A stretch of 64,000 nt of DNA from Janthinobacterium sp. 1_2014MBL_MicDiv (GCF_001865675.1 NZ_CP011319.1:2480001-2544000), one strand, 5' to 3'; counted from the first letter of the stretch, positions 8,211 through 17,375 are shown. Notes: a model not told the origin generated them from the sequence alone. Numbers and translations are program-made.

Positions 8211-10217
8211 ATGAATTGCACATTGAAACCGATGGCCCGCGTGGTCGCCGGCTGCATCGCCACGCTTGCCCTGGCCGCCTGCGGCAACGACACCGTCAGC
8301 GAGGAATACACGCAGCCCGAGTTCGGCGCCACCACCTTCAATCTGGTCAAGGTTGACGGCTATACCTTCAAGGACATGAACCGCAGCGGCAAGATCGAGC
8401 CGTACGAGGACTGGCGCCTGTCGGCCGAGGCGCGCGCCGACGACCTGCTGTCGCGCATGACGCTCGATGAAAAGGCGGGCCTGATGATGCATGGCACGGC
8501 GCCCACGGCGTCCGATCCGTCCGGCATCGGCCTTGGTGGCGCGTATGACCTGGCGGCCTTGCAAGACCTGATCGTCAAGCAGTACGTCAACACGTTTATT
8601 ACGCGCATGGCGGGCGATTCTGCCAACATGGCGGCGCAATACAACAAGCTGCAAGCCCTGAGCGAAACGTCGCGTCTGGGTATTCCCGTCTCCATCAGCA
8701 CCGACCCGCGTCACCATTTCCAGTACACGGTGGGCGCCAGCGCCGGCACCAAGGGTTTTTCGCAGTGGCCGGAAACCCTGGGCCTGGCGGCCATCGGCGA
8801 CGATGCGCTGGTGCGCCGCTTCGGCGACATCGCGCGCCAGGAATACCTGGCCGTCGGCATCACGCAGGCGCTGTCGCCGCAGGCCGATCTGGCCACCGAG
8901 CCGCGCTGGTCGCGCATCAACGGCACCTTCGGCGAGGATGCCGACCTGGCCAAGCGCATGGTGCAGCACTATATCGAGGGCTTCCAGGATGGCAACACGG
9001 GCTTGCATGACGGCAGCGTGGTAGCCGTCGTCAAGCACTGGGTCGGCTATGGCGCGACGAAAGAGGGCTTCGACGGCCACAATTACTATGGCCGCTACAT
9101 GACCTATCCAGGTAATAATTTTGCGTATCACGTGAAGCCGTTCGAAGGGGCGTTCACGGCCAAGGCGGCATCCGTCATGCCCACGTATGCGCTGCCGGAC
9201 GGCAATATCACGATCGACGGCATCACGCTGGAACAGGTGGCGGCCGGTTTCAGCAAGACCATGCTGACGGACTTGCTGCGCGGAAAATATGGCTTCGAGG
9301 GCGTGATCCTGTCCGACTGGGGCATCACTTCCGACTGCGACGCCAACTGCCGCAATGGCACGGCGCCGGGCGTGGCGCCGTCGTTCATCGGCTTCGGCAC
9401 GCCATGGGGCATGGAAGACGCCACCAAGGCCGAACGCTACGTGAAGGCCGTGACGGCCGGAATGGACCAGTTTGGGGGCGTGACGGAAGCGCCGTACCTG
9501 ACGCAAGCCGTGCAGCGCGGCCAATTGACGGAAGCGCGCATCAACGCTTCGGCGCGCCGCATCCTGGTGCAGAAATTCAAGCAGGGCTTGTTCGAGCATC
9601 CGTTCGTCGATGCGGCCAAGGCGGCGGCCACCGTGGGCAAGGCGGACTTCGTCGAGGCGGGCGTTGACGCCCAGCGCCGTTCGCTGGTCTTGCTGGAAAA
9701 CAAGGACAAGGTCTTGCCGCTGGCCGCCGCCGTCAAGAAGGTGTATTTATATGGCATCGACGCGGCCGTGGCGCAAAAGTACGGCTACACGGTGGTCGCC
9801 ACGCCGCAGGAAGCGGACGTGGCCCTGCTGCGCGTGGCCGCGCCATATGAAATCCTGCACCCGAACTACATCTTCGGCAGCATGCAGCACGAAGGGCGCC
9901 TGAACTATGTCGATGGCGACGCCGACTACGAGGCGATCAAGAATGCGGCGAAATTCGCGCCGAAGACGGTGGTCACCGTCTACCTGGACCGCCCGGCCAT
10001 CCTCGGCAACGTGCAGGACAAGGCCAGCGCCATCGTCGCCAACTTCGGCGTCAGCGACGGCGCGCTGTTCGATGTCTTGACGGGCAAGGCCAAGCCGCAA
10101 GGCAAGCTGCCGTTCGAGCTGCCGTCGTCGATGGCCGAAGTGCAGGTGCAGAAGTCGGACGTGCCGTATGACACGGCCCATCCGCTGTACAAGTTCGGCT
10201 ACGGCCTGGCGTACTGA
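8211..10217 (+). CDS. Glycoside hydrolase family 3 lipoprotein
   Basis: A 668-residue GH3 enzyme, probably a beta-glucosidase or related exo-acting hydrolase. It has a lipoprotein signal (MNCTLKPMARVV..TLALAAC), so it should be lipid-anchored, probably facing the periplasm. The TIM-barrel domain carries the nucleophile region GVILSDWG (Asp369), and the ending LPFELPSSMAEV..YKFGYGLAY is typical of bacterial GH3. A Cys-containing insert, TSDCDANCRNGTAPG, directly follows the nucleophile. GGAG sits 6 bp before ATG 8211. The substrate cannot be read from sequence. It is divergent from the AraC gene. Confidence 0.9.
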   Translation: MNCTLKPMARVVAGCIATLALAACGNDTVSEEYTQPEFGATTFNLVKVDGYTFKDMNRSGKIEPYEDWRLSAEARADDLLSRMTLDEKAGLMMHGTAPTASDPSGIGLGGAYDLAALQDLIVKQYVNTFITRMAGDSANMAAQYNKLQALSETSRLGIPVSISTDPRHHFQYTVGASAGTKGFSQWPETLGLAAIGDDALVRRFGDIARQEYLAVGITQALSPQADLATEPRWSRINGTFGEDADLAKRMVQHYIEGFQDGNTGLHDGSVVAVVKHWVGYGATKEGFDGHNYYGRYMTYPGNNFAYHVKPFEGAFTAKAASVMPTYALPDGNITIDGITLEQVAAGFSKTMLTDLLRGKYGFEGVILSDWGITSDCDANCRNGTAPGVAPSFIGFGTPWGMEDATKAERYVKAVTAGMDQFGGVTEAPYLTQAVQRGQLTEARINASARRILVQKFKQGLFEHPFVDAAKAAATVGKADFVEAGVDAQRRSLVLLENKDKVLPLAAAVKKVYLYGIDAAVAQKYGYTVVATPQEADVALLRVAAPYEILHPNYIFGSMQHEGRLNYVDGDADYEAIKNAAKFAPKTVVTVYLDRPAILGNVQDKASAIVANFGVSDGALFDVLTGKAKPQGKLPFELPSSMAEVQVQKSDVPYDTAHPLYKFGYGLAY

Positions 10218-10218
10218 T

Positions 10219-10351
10219 AACGCCTAACAAAACCGTAGCGAGCGGAAGGGATGCTCGGCGCCCCCGTTGCTTCGGGACGCGCAACTGCACGATAGTGCAG
10301 TGAGCCTCGGAGGCCGTAAATCACGGCGCGCAGCAGGTTTTGATAGGCGTT
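10219..10351. repeat. Dispersed hairpin repeat, copy A (about 133 bp)
   Basis: Terminal inverted repeats AACGCCTAACAAAACC (10219-10234) and GGTTTTGATAGGCGTT (10336-10351) match at 15 of 16 positions. Inside are a perfect hairpin ACTGCAC-GATA-GTGCAGT (10284-10301) and a GCCTCGGAGGC palindrome. The block CGTAGCGAGCGG near the left end and CGGAGGCCGTAAATC near the right recur in inverted orientation upstream of the nsrR-like gene (37047-37165). It begins 1 bp after the GH3 stop and reaches the stop of the convergent Gfo/Idh gene, so it could also work as a two-way transcription barrier. Confidence 0.75.
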
Positions 10352-11469
10352 CAGCACAGGGTGATCCAGCTGCGCTCCTGCACGGAGCGCAGCGCCCCCT
10401 CGATCACCCGGTCCACCTCGTAGCCATCGCGGAAGGTGGGCCAGACCGCTTCGCCGCCGGCAATCGCCTGCAAAAAATCGCGCGCCTCGATGACGATCTG
10501 CTCGTTGTAGCCGGTGCCGTGCCCCGCGCCCTGGGAAAATGCCAGGTAGTCGGGGTGGGCTGGGCCCATCAGCAGGCGCTGGAAGCCCTGGCGCTGCGCC
10601 GGGCGGCTGGCGTCGTACAGCCACAGTGCATTCTGGTCTTCCTGGTCGAAGGCAATCGCGCCTTTCGTCCCCGTGATGCGGTAGGTGTAGCCCATCTTGC
10701 GTCCGGCCGCCACGCGGCTGAAGGTCAGCGCGCCGAGGGCGCCGCTGGCGAAGCGCAGCATCAGGTTCCCCTGGTCGTCGTTTTCCACCGCTTCCATGCC
10801 CTGCGGGCTCTGGCGCTGCGCGTGCACGGTATTCATGTCCGCCACCAGCGCGTCGACGGGACCACCGAGGCGCAGGGCCAGGTTGATCAGGTGCGAGCCG
10901 ACGTCGGCCAGCGCGCCGGCCCGCGTCGCCGTCGCCGCGCGCGTGCGCCATGAGGCGGGCGCGCGCGGGTCGTGCAGATAGTCTTCCACGTGTTCCGCGG
11001 CGATGTGGATGATCTCGCCGATTTCTCCCGACGCGATGATCTGCCGCGCCAGCTGGCTGGCCGGCGTGCGGATGTAGTTATAGCCGACCATGTTGGCCAC
11101 GCCCGCCTGTTCGGCCGCCTGCGCCAGCTGCAGGGACTCGGCGGCGGAATAGCCCAGCGGCTTTTCGCAGAACACGGGTTTGCCCAGGGCCAGCGCGGCC
11201 AGCACGATGTCCTTGTGCGTGGCCGGCGGCGTGGCGACGACGATGGCGTCGATGGCGGGATCGTTGACGAGTGCGCGCCAGTCGCCCGTGGCGCGGTTCC
11301 AGCCCAGTTCCCGCGCGCTGCGGGCCGCGCTTTCTTCGCTGCTGGTGGCGATGCATTCGCACACGGGATGGCGTGCCGTGGGGAAGATGCTGCGCACGGC
11401 CTTGTAGGCGATGGTGTGGGCCTTGCCCATGTAGCCGGCGCCGATGAGGCCGATGTGGATGTTGTGCAT
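10351..11469 (-). CDS. Gfo/Idh/MocA-family oxidoreductase
   Basis: A 372-residue NAD(P)-dependent dehydrogenase. It has an N-terminal Rossmann motif HIGLIGAGYMGKAHTIAY, the EKP signature in KPVFCEKPLGYSAAESLQL, and the GFO/IDH C-terminal beta domain (GYNYIRTPASQLARQIIASGEIGEI). Members usually oxidise sugars or cyclitols; the substrate is unknown here. ATG 11469 has GGAG 9 bp upstream. It lies 34 bp downstream of the phytanoyl-CoA-dioxygenase-like gene, so the two form an operon, probably controlled by the divergent LacI regulator. Confidence 0.92.
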   Translation of the reverse strand: MHNIHIGLIGAGYMGKAHTIAYKAVRSIFPTARHPVCECIATSSEESAARSARELGWNRATGDWRALVNDPAIDAIVVATPPATHKDIVLAALALGKPVFCEKPLGYSAAESLQLAQAAEQAGVANMVGYNYIRTPASQLARQIIASGEIGEIIHIAAEHVEDYLHDPRAPASWRTRAATATRAGALADVGSHLINLALRLGGPVDALVADMNTVHAQRQSPQGMEAVENDDQGNLMLRFASGALGALTFSRVAAGRKMGYTYRITGTKGAIAFDQEDQNALWLYDASRPAQRQGFQRLLMGPAHPDYLAFSQGAGHGTGYNEQIVIEARDFLQAIAGGEAVWPTFRDGYEVDRVIEGALRSVQERSWITLC

Positions 11470-11503
11470 GCGGGGAGTCTCCAGTGTGATGGCGGTGTCG
11501 GAT

Positions 11504-12706
11504 TCAGGCTTGCTGGCGCCAGGCGTGGCTGTCCAGCGCATCGCGGAAGCGCGCCGGCGGCCAATCCTGCGCCAGCGCCTCGTGCATGAGCTGCTGCTGC
11601 GTGGGCGGCGCCATGCCGCCGATCGGCTGGTCGCGATCGAGGTTGCTGGGAAAGGCATAGCCTTCGGCGCAGGCGGCAATCGCGTGGGCGATGCCATCGG
11701 CGGACAGGCCGCCCTGCGCGCGCAGCGCCTGCAGGGCCGGATACAGGGTGGCGCTCATGGCCTTGCGGTCCAGCGCTTCCATCGCGCGGCCGAATGGCGA
11801 CGACACTTGCAGCAGGTTGGCCATGCGCCGGATGTCGGGCGAGCGGTTATGCCCGGCCGCATGGAACAGGGCTGGGTTGAAGAACACGGCGTCGCCTTTG
11901 GACAGCGGCAGCTGCACGCAATGCTGCGCGAAATAATCACGGAAAGCGCTCTGCTGCCAGGCGAGAAAGCCTTCCCGATACGTCTGCGAATAGGGCAGGT
12001 ACAGCGTCGGTCCCGATGCCAGCGGCATGTCGCCATGGGCGACGGCGCCCTGCAGGGTCAGGAGGGCGGACATCTGGTGCACGGGTGCGGGATACGCGGC
12101 GCAGGCGGCGGCGCTCTGGAAGCCCAGGTGGTAGTCGCGGTGCGGCGCTTGCGCGGCCCCGCCAGGGTTGACGACGTTCACCTGCGCCGTCATCTGGTAG
12201 GCCGGCCCCAGCCAGGCCTGCGATATCCAGGCAAAGACGGGATTGGCGTAATAGCGGGCGAAGGCGTCGGGCGCCCGCAAGCACAGCTTTTGCTGGGCGT
12301 TCCAGATGCGGTCGTTCGCGCCCGGCCTGGCGAAATGGTCGCCCGCCGCCTGGCCGCTGGCCTGCTGTTCGGCGATCAGGTCGCGAAACACGCCGCTCAC
12401 CCGGTCCAGCGTATCGAGATCGTCGACGGCGCCTTGCAGCACCACCACGCCAGGCCCCTCCATCAGGGCCCGGCCCCATTCCGCCTGCAGCGCGCGCAGC
12501 GCGGAGGGACCGGCGGCCAGCGCGCGCACGGCATCGCAGTCGTAGACGAGGATATTCGCTTCCACCGCGGCGGCGTGCGGATAGTCGGCCAGCGCCGTGC
12601 GCCGTTCGACGGCGCGGATGAAATCCTCCAGCCGGCAGTCTTGCGGCGACAGCCAGCAGGGGGAGGGCGCGGAAGGCGACTCCGCGCCGGCGTCGGTAGT
12701 GTGCAT
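11504..12706 (-). CDS. Phytanoyl-CoA dioxygenase-like Fe(II)/2-oxoglutarate enzyme
   Basis: A 400-residue PhyH-superfamily protein. The metal-binding HxD appears in QAPHRDYHLGF and a distal His lies in FHAAGHNRSPDIRRMANLL, supporting a non-haem iron oxygenase. The substrate is not predictable; bacterial members act on varied small molecules, rarely phytanoyl-CoA. ATG 12706 follows GGAG at 8 bp. It is first gene of a two-gene operon with the Gfo/Idh dehydrogenase and is divergent from a LacI regulator. Confidence 0.85.
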   Translation of the reverse strand: MHTTDAGAESPSAPSPCWLSPQDCRLEDFIRAVERRTALADYPHAAAVEANILVYDCDAVRALAAGPSALRALQAEWGRALMEGPGVVVLQGAVDDLDTLDRVSGVFRDLIAEQQASGQAAGDHFARPGANDRIWNAQQKLCLRAPDAFARYYANPVFAWISQAWLGPAYQMTAQVNVVNPGGAAQAPHRDYHLGFQSAAACAAYPAPVHQMSALLTLQGAVAHGDMPLASGPTLYLPYSQTYREGFLAWQQSAFRDYFAQHCVQLPLSKGDAVFFNPALFHAAGHNRSPDIRRMANLLQVSSPFGRAMEALDRKAMSATLYPALQALRAQGGLSADGIAHAIAACAEGYAFPSNLDRDQPIGGMAPPTQQQLMHEALAQDWPPARFRDALDSHAWRQQA

Positions 12707-12790
12707 GTTTTGTCTCCATTGTTTAAGTTGTAGAATCAGTATAGGGATGAAAAGCTGCATTTTTCATCAAGAAATCCATCAAAAAACCAT

Positions 12791-12802
12791 CAATTCGAAT
12801 TG
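12791..12802. promoter_or_regulatory. Palindromic operator candidate between PhyH-like and lacI-type genes
   Basis: Perfect 12-bp palindrome CAATTCGAATTG, ending 8 bp before the LacI-type start codon. LacI proteins bind short palindromes of this kind, and its place would let the regulator block its own translation start region and possibly the divergent operon. That this regulator binds it is inference. Confidence 0.45.
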
Positions 12803-12810
12803 GACATCGC

Positions 12811-13860
12811 ATGACCCATCCTTTCCCCGTCAAGGTCGTGGCGCTGCAGGCCGGCGTCAGCGTGGCCACCGTCGACCGCGTGCTCAAACAGCGCGGCGGC
12901 GTGCACGCGACCACCGTGCGCCGCGTGATGCAGGCGCTCGACGAACTGGCGCGGCAAAGCACGCAGGTGGGGCTGGCGGGGAAAAAATTCATGCTCGACG
13001 TGGTGATGGTGGCGCCGCAGCGCTTTACCGATGCCGTGCGCGCGGCGCTGGAAGCCGAACTGCCGTCGCTGCACCCGGCCGTGCTGCGTTCGCGTTTTCA
13101 CCTGCATGAAACGCTGGAAGTGGAAAAAATCGTCGCGCTGCTCGAACGCATCCGCAAAAATGGCAGCCACGGCGTGCTGCTCAAGGCGCCGGACTTGCCG
13201 TCGGTGGCCGAAGCCGTGAACCGGCTGGCGGCGGCCGGCATCCCCGTGGTGACCCTGGTGACGGACGTGCCGGGCTCCGCGCGTCGCGGCTACGTGGGCA
13301 TGGACAACCGTGCGGCGGGGGAGACGGCCGCCTACCTGATCGGCCAGTGGCTGGGGGAGGAGAAAAAGCGCCAGAAGCAGCAGGTGCTGGTGACTCTCAG
13401 CAGCAACCGCTTTCACGGCGAGGAAGAGCGCGAGATCGGCTTTCGCCGCGCGCTGCGCGAGCGGCACCGCCATCTGAGCATCGTCGAAGTGAGCGAGGGC
13501 CACGGCATCGACGGCGCCACGGGCGCGCTGGTGCGCCAGGCCCTGGTCGGGCATACAGGCATCGCCGCCGTGTATTCGATCGGCGGCGGCAATGCCGCCA
13601 TCGTGCAGGCGTTCGCGCAGGCGGGCCGGCCATGCCGGGTCTTCATCGGCCACGACCTCGATGCCGACAATGTGGCGCTGCTGCGCTCGGGCGCGATCCA
13701 GGCCGTGCTGCACCACGACCTGGGCCAGGACATGCGCCGCGCCTGCCAGGAAATCCTGCGCGCGCAGGGCGCGCTGCCGGCCCTGGCGCGGCCGCAGCCG
13801 CTATCCGCCATCCAGGTGGTCACGCCGTGGAACCTGCCGGCCCTGGGCGCGGTGAATTGA
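12811..13860 (+). CDS. LacI-family transcriptional regulator
   Basis: A 349-residue LacI/GalR regulator. The N-terminal helix-turn-helix and hinge read VKVVALQAGVSVATVDRVLKQ and VHATTVRRVMQALDEL. The rest is a periplasmic-binding-protein-like sugar domain (GYVGMDNRAAGETAAYLIGQW, IGHDLDADNVALLRSGAIQAVLHHD). Divergent orientation to the PhyH-like/Gfo-Idh operon suggests it controls that catabolic pair in response to a sugar or polyol. A palindrome lies just before its start. Confidence 0.9.
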   Translation: MTHPFPVKVVALQAGVSVATVDRVLKQRGGVHATTVRRVMQALDELARQSTQVGLAGKKFMLDVVMVAPQRFTDAVRAALEAELPSLHPAVLRSRFHLHETLEVEKIVALLERIRKNGSHGVLLKAPDLPSVAEAVNRLAAAGIPVVTLVTDVPGSARRGYVGMDNRAAGETAAYLIGQWLGEEKKRQKQQVLVTLSSNRFHGEEEREIGFRRALRERHRHLSIVEVSEGHGIDGATGALVRQALVGHTGIAAVYSIGGGNAAIVQAFAQAGRPCRVFIGHDLDADNVALLRSGAIQAVLHHDLGQDMRRACQEILRAQGALPALARPQPLSAIQVVTPWNLPALGAVN

Positions 13861-13925
13861 CAGTCGTCCGGGCCTGGCCGATACTCGCCGCTTCGCTCAT
13901 CGCTCACCCCTGGAAGGAATCCCCG

Positions 13926-15734
13926 ATGTCCGTCATTCCGACTTTGCATCAGACCGTGCTTGCCGCGGCACTCTCCATCGCGTTCGCCATGCCCGCGCTG
14001 GCCGCCGCTCCCGCAGTGGCCAGCGCGTCGTCGGCCTGGGTCGATGCCAGCAACCGCAACGCCGCCATCGTGCTGGCGGCGCAGGCGCAGTTTTCGCCCG
14101 AAGACGCCTCCGACACGGGCCTGGCGCAATACGACGGCCTGGCGGCCGACCTGGGGCCGAACATCACGGAGCGCCATGTGGCGGCCATGCAGCAGGCGCG
14201 CGCGCAGCTGCAGCAAAAGCTGGAACTGGAGCGCGACGAACGCATTCGCCAGGATCTGGAAATTTTGATCGGCGCCGTCGACCAGGAAATCGCCGGCGTC
14301 CAGCTCGACGCCCAACACAGCTTGCCGTGGGTCGACGTGCCGCAAATGGTCTTTGGCAGCATGCAAAGCCTGCTGCAGGAGCAGCGTCCGGCCGCGCGCC
14401 GCGCCAAGGCGCTCGAACGGCTGCAGCGCTACGTGGGCCAGTATCCGGGCAACACGCCGATCACGGCGCAGGCGCAAGCGCGCTTCACGGAAAAGATCGG
14501 CCAGACGGGACTGGCAGGCCCAGTGCGCCGGCAGGTGGAGCAGTCGCTGGAAAACGTGCCGACGTATATCGCCGGCATCCGCAAGCTGTTCGCCGACATG
14601 CAGATTGGCGGCGCGGAGGGCGCGCTGGCGGCCATGGAACAGCAACTGAACGAGTATGCGGCATGGGAAAGGCAAGTGGTGCTGCCGCTGGCGCGCACGG
14701 ATTTCCGCATGGCGCCCGAGCTGTACGCGTTCCGCCTGAAGCAGGTGGGCATCGACATCGAACCGCGCGCGCTGGTCGAGCGGGCGGAAGTGGCCTACCT
14801 GGAAACGCGCGCGGCCATGCAGGCGCTGGCGCCCGTGGTGGCGGCCAGGCTGGCCTTGAAGGGCGTCGACGGCGCGGATTACCGCCAGGTGCTGCGCGCG
14901 CTGAAAAGCGATTCCATTCCCAACGAGCGGCTCGAAGCGCACTACAAGGGCGTCAATACGCAGCTCGAGGAGCGCATCCGCGCCCAGCGCGTGGTCGACC
15001 TGCCGCAGCGCGCCATGACCATGCGCCTGGCGTCGGCGGCGGAATCGGCGGCCCAGCCGGCGCCGCACATGCGTCCGCCTCCGCTGATCGGCAATACGGG
15101 GGAACACGGCCAGTTCGTCCTGCCTGTCAGCAATCCGGCTGCCAGCGGCAAGGGCGAGGCCTATGACGATTTCAATTTTGCCGGCGCCGCCTGGACCTTG
15201 AGCGCGCACGAAGGCCGCCCCGGCCACGAGCTGCAGTTCAGCGCCATGGTGGAGCGCGGCGTGTCGCAGGCGCGCAGCCTGTACGCGTTCAACAGCGTCA
15301 ACGTGGAGGGCTGGGCCCTGTACGCGGAAGCGGAAATGATCCCGTACGAACCGGCCGAGGGCCAGTTCATCGCGCTGCAGTTCCGCATGCTGCGCGCGGC
15401 GCGCGCCATGCTCGACCCGATGCTGAACCTGGGGCAGGTGACGCGCGAAGAGGCGGGCCGCATCCTGACGGAGGAAGTGATGCTGTCGGCGCCGATGGCG
15501 CGCCAGGAACTCGACCGCTACACCTTCAATGCGCCGGGCCAGGCGGGCAGCTATTTCTATGGCTATACGCGCATCCTGCAGCTGCGCGCGGAAACGGAGC
15601 TGGCGCTGGGCGCGCAATTCGACCGCCTGGCCTTCAACAACTTCCTACTGGGCCAGGGCTTGCTGCCGCCGGACCTGCTGGCCAAGGCCGTGCGCGAGCA
15701 CTTCATCCCCGCGCAGCGCAAGGCCAAGGGCTGA
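13926..15734 (+). CDS. DUF885-family exported putative metallopeptidase
   Basis: A 602-residue protein with a Sec signal peptide (ending MPALAAAPAVA) and a DUF885 domain. The zinc-motif-like HEGRPGHELQ lies at about residue 428, and ENVEGWALYAEAEM-type sequence (NVEGWALYAEAEMIP) is characteristic. The family is related to M1/M32-like peptidases, but biochemical roles are mostly unknown. ATG 13926 follows GGAAGGAA. It starts 65 bp after the LacI gene; whether it is cotranscribed is unclear. Confidence 0.85.
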   Translation: MSVIPTLHQTVLAAALSIAFAMPALAAAPAVASASSAWVDASNRNAAIVLAAQAQFSPEDASDTGLAQYDGLAADLGPNITERHVAAMQQARAQLQQKLELERDERIRQDLEILIGAVDQEIAGVQLDAQHSLPWVDVPQMVFGSMQSLLQEQRPAARRAKALERLQRYVGQYPGNTPITAQAQARFTEKIGQTGLAGPVRRQVEQSLENVPTYIAGIRKLFADMQIGGAEGALAAMEQQLNEYAAWERQVVLPLARTDFRMAPELYAFRLKQVGIDIEPRALVERAEVAYLETRAAMQALAPVVAARLALKGVDGADYRQVLRALKSDSIPNERLEAHYKGVNTQLEERIRAQRVVDLPQRAMTMRLASAAESAAQPAPHMRPPPLIGNTGEHGQFVLPVSNPAASGKGEAYDDFNFAGAAWTLSAHEGRPGHELQFSAMVERGVSQARSLYAFNSVNVEGWALYAEAEMIPYEPAEGQFIALQFRMLRAARAMLDPMLNLGQVTREEAGRILTEEVMLSAPMARQELDRYTFNAPGQAGSYFYGYTRILQLRAETELALGAQFDRLAFNNFLLGQGLLPPDLLAKAVREHFIPAQRKAKG

Positions 15735-15793
15735 CGGCAGCCTGCGCCGCATGCCATACTGGCGTCCTTGAAATGATGACGTGAGTGGCGGGC

Positions 15794-16762
15794 ATGTGGC
15801 GTGGGATCGTATTTGGTTTGCTGGCGGGCGCCTTCTGGGGCGCCGTTTTCATCGTGCCGGCCCTGCTGCCCGATTTTTCGCCGTTCGAGCTGATGGTCGG
15901 CCGCTACGTCTGCTATGGCGCGCTGGCGGCCGGCCTGATGCTGCCGCGCCTGTTGCCGCTGCTGCGGCGCTTGCGGCGCGGCGACTGGCTGGCCATGCTG
16001 CGCCAGGCCCTGGCCGGCAACGTCGTGTATTACCTGTTGCTGGCGTACGGCGTCAAGCTGGCCGGCGTGGCGGCCACCTCGCTGATCATCGGCCTGCTGC
16101 CCCTGAGCGTCACCATCCTGGGCCGCAAGGACCACGGCGCGCTGCCGCTGCGCCGCCTGGCCTGGCCGCTGCTGGTGGTGGCCCTGGGCATCGCCTGCAT
16201 CAATCTCGATGTCTTCAGCCATGACGTGGGCGTGGCGGCGGGCGGCGCCAGCCTGGCGCACAAGCTGCTCGGCGTGCTGTGCGCCGCCTGCGCGCTTGCC
16301 TGCTGGACCTGGTATGCGCTCGACAATGCCCGTTTTCTCAAGCGCCACGCGCATTTCAGTTCCGTGGAATGGTCGATGCTGTATGGCCTGGCCAGCGGCG
16401 TCATCGCCCTGGCCGCCGGCGCCGTGGCGCTGGCCCTGCAGCAGGCGGGCGAGGCGGGCGGTCAGGCGGTCCCCGGCCGCGACTGGCCCGTCTTCTGGCT
16501 CGTGTGCCTGCTGCTGGCGCTGGGCGCTTCCGTGATCGGCAACTACCTGTGGAACATGGCCTCGCGCCTGGTGCCGGTGACGCTGTCGGGCCAGCTGATC
16601 CTGTCCGAAACCCTGTTCGCGCTGCTGTATGGCTTCGTCTACGCGCAGCGCATGCCACGTCCGCTGGAATGGGCGGCGATGCTCTTGCTGACGGCGGGCG
16701 TGCTGTGGTCCGTGCAGCGGCATGCGCAGCAGGAGCCGGAGCGCGGGGAAGGGCGGACATAG
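15794..16762 (+). CDS. EamA/DMT-superfamily transporter
   Basis: A 322-residue inner-membrane protein with about ten hydrophobic helices in two EamA halves, of the drug/metabolite transporter superfamily. The start WRGIVFGLLAGAFWGAVFIVPALLPDFSPFELMVGRY and the second half LGASVIGNYLWNMASRLVPVTLSGQLILSETLFALLYG are typical. The substrate is unknown. ATG 15794 was taken; GTG 15785, three codons upstream, is equally possible. It is a single gene. Confidence 0.87.
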   Translation: MWRGIVFGLLAGAFWGAVFIVPALLPDFSPFELMVGRYVCYGALAAGLMLPRLLPLLRRLRRGDWLAMLRQALAGNVVYYLLLAYGVKLAGVAATSLIIGLLPLSVTILGRKDHGALPLRRLAWPLLVVALGIACINLDVFSHDVGVAAGGASLAHKLLGVLCAACALACWTWYALDNARFLKRHAHFSSVEWSMLYGLASGVIALAAGAVALALQQAGEAGGQAVPGRDWPVFWLVCLLLALGASVIGNYLWNMASRLVPVTLSGQLILSETLFALLYGFVYAQRMPRPLEWAAMLLLTAGVLWSVQRHAQQEPERGEGRT

Positions 16763-16850
16763 CGAAAAATACATGGTTGCCAGCCTGCCGTTTGCACTGG
16801 CCGGGCCGTATAATTACGACAATGATGCTTGCCTTCCATGGGAGTTCCGC

Positions 16851-17306
16851 TTGCAATTACCGATCCGTTATCCGAACATGCCGCAACTGCTGCTGAAGGC
16901 GCGCGACAGCCTGCTGCAGCACTTCCGTCCCATCCTCAATCACTTCGGCGTGACGGAGCAGCAGTGGCGCATCATGCGCGCGCTGAATGAAAGCCCGACC
17001 CTGGAGCCGCGCGAGCTGTGCGACATCTGCCAGATTTCCAGCCCCAGCATGAGCGGCATCCTGGCCCGCATGGAAGAAATCGGCTTGATCGGACGCAGCA
17101 AGTTCGAAGGCGACCAGCGCCGCCGCAAGGTGCACCTGTCGGAAGCGGGCGCCAGCCTGCTGCTGCAGATGGGCAAGCTGATCGACTTGCAATACGAAAA
17201 CCTGGAAGCGGCCTACGGCAAGCAGGTGTTCGAGGACATGCGCCGCACCCTGGAAGCCTTCATTGCGCTGGAAACCCTGCCGGTGGCGCCCGCCATCCTG
17301 CGCTGA
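16851..17306 (+). CDS. HpaR-like MarR-family regulator
   Basis: A 151-residue MarR protein closely resembling HpaR, the repressor of homoprotocatechuate catabolism: LLLKARDSLLQHFRPILNHFGVTEQQWRIMRAL, then SPSMSGILARMEEIGLIGRSKFEGDQRRRKVHLSEAG. No hpa genes lie nearby, so its targets are unknown; the operator-like repeats upstream of the next gene, the porin, are candidates. The start is TTG 16851, with GGGAG 6-7 bp upstream; no ATG with a ribosome binding site fits the family N-terminus. Confidence 0.85.
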   Translation: MQLPIRYPNMPQLLLKARDSLLQHFRPILNHFGVTEQQWRIMRALNESPTLEPRELCDICQISSPSMSGILARMEEIGLIGRSKFEGDQRRRKVHLSEAGASLLLQMGKLIDLQYENLEAAYGKQVFEDMRRTLEAFIALETLPVAPAILR

Positions 17307-17350
17307 ACGGCCGCACCCGCTACCTCTCTCCTTCCTCCTGAAGCACCAAC

Positions 17351-17375
17351 CGGCGCATGTTTTCTGCATGCGCCG
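17351..17375 (+). terminator. Stem-loop downstream of the HpaR-like gene
   Basis: Perfect 9-bp stem CGGCGCATG / CATGCGCCG with a 7-base loop. There is no clean T tract after it, so it may be a weak terminator or a transcript-stabilising hairpin. Confidence 0.4.

Noticed and set aside
10219..10351. Reading copy A of the hairpin repeat as an integron attC site
   Set aside because: The left end resembles RYYYAAC, but the right end reads GATAGGC instead of GTTRRRY, there is no integrase gene, and copy B ends in ACACCTG.
16809..16814. TATAAT before the HpaR-like gene
   Set aside because: No -35 element at 15-19 bp; TTGCAC is only 11 bp upstream, so it was not called as a promoter.
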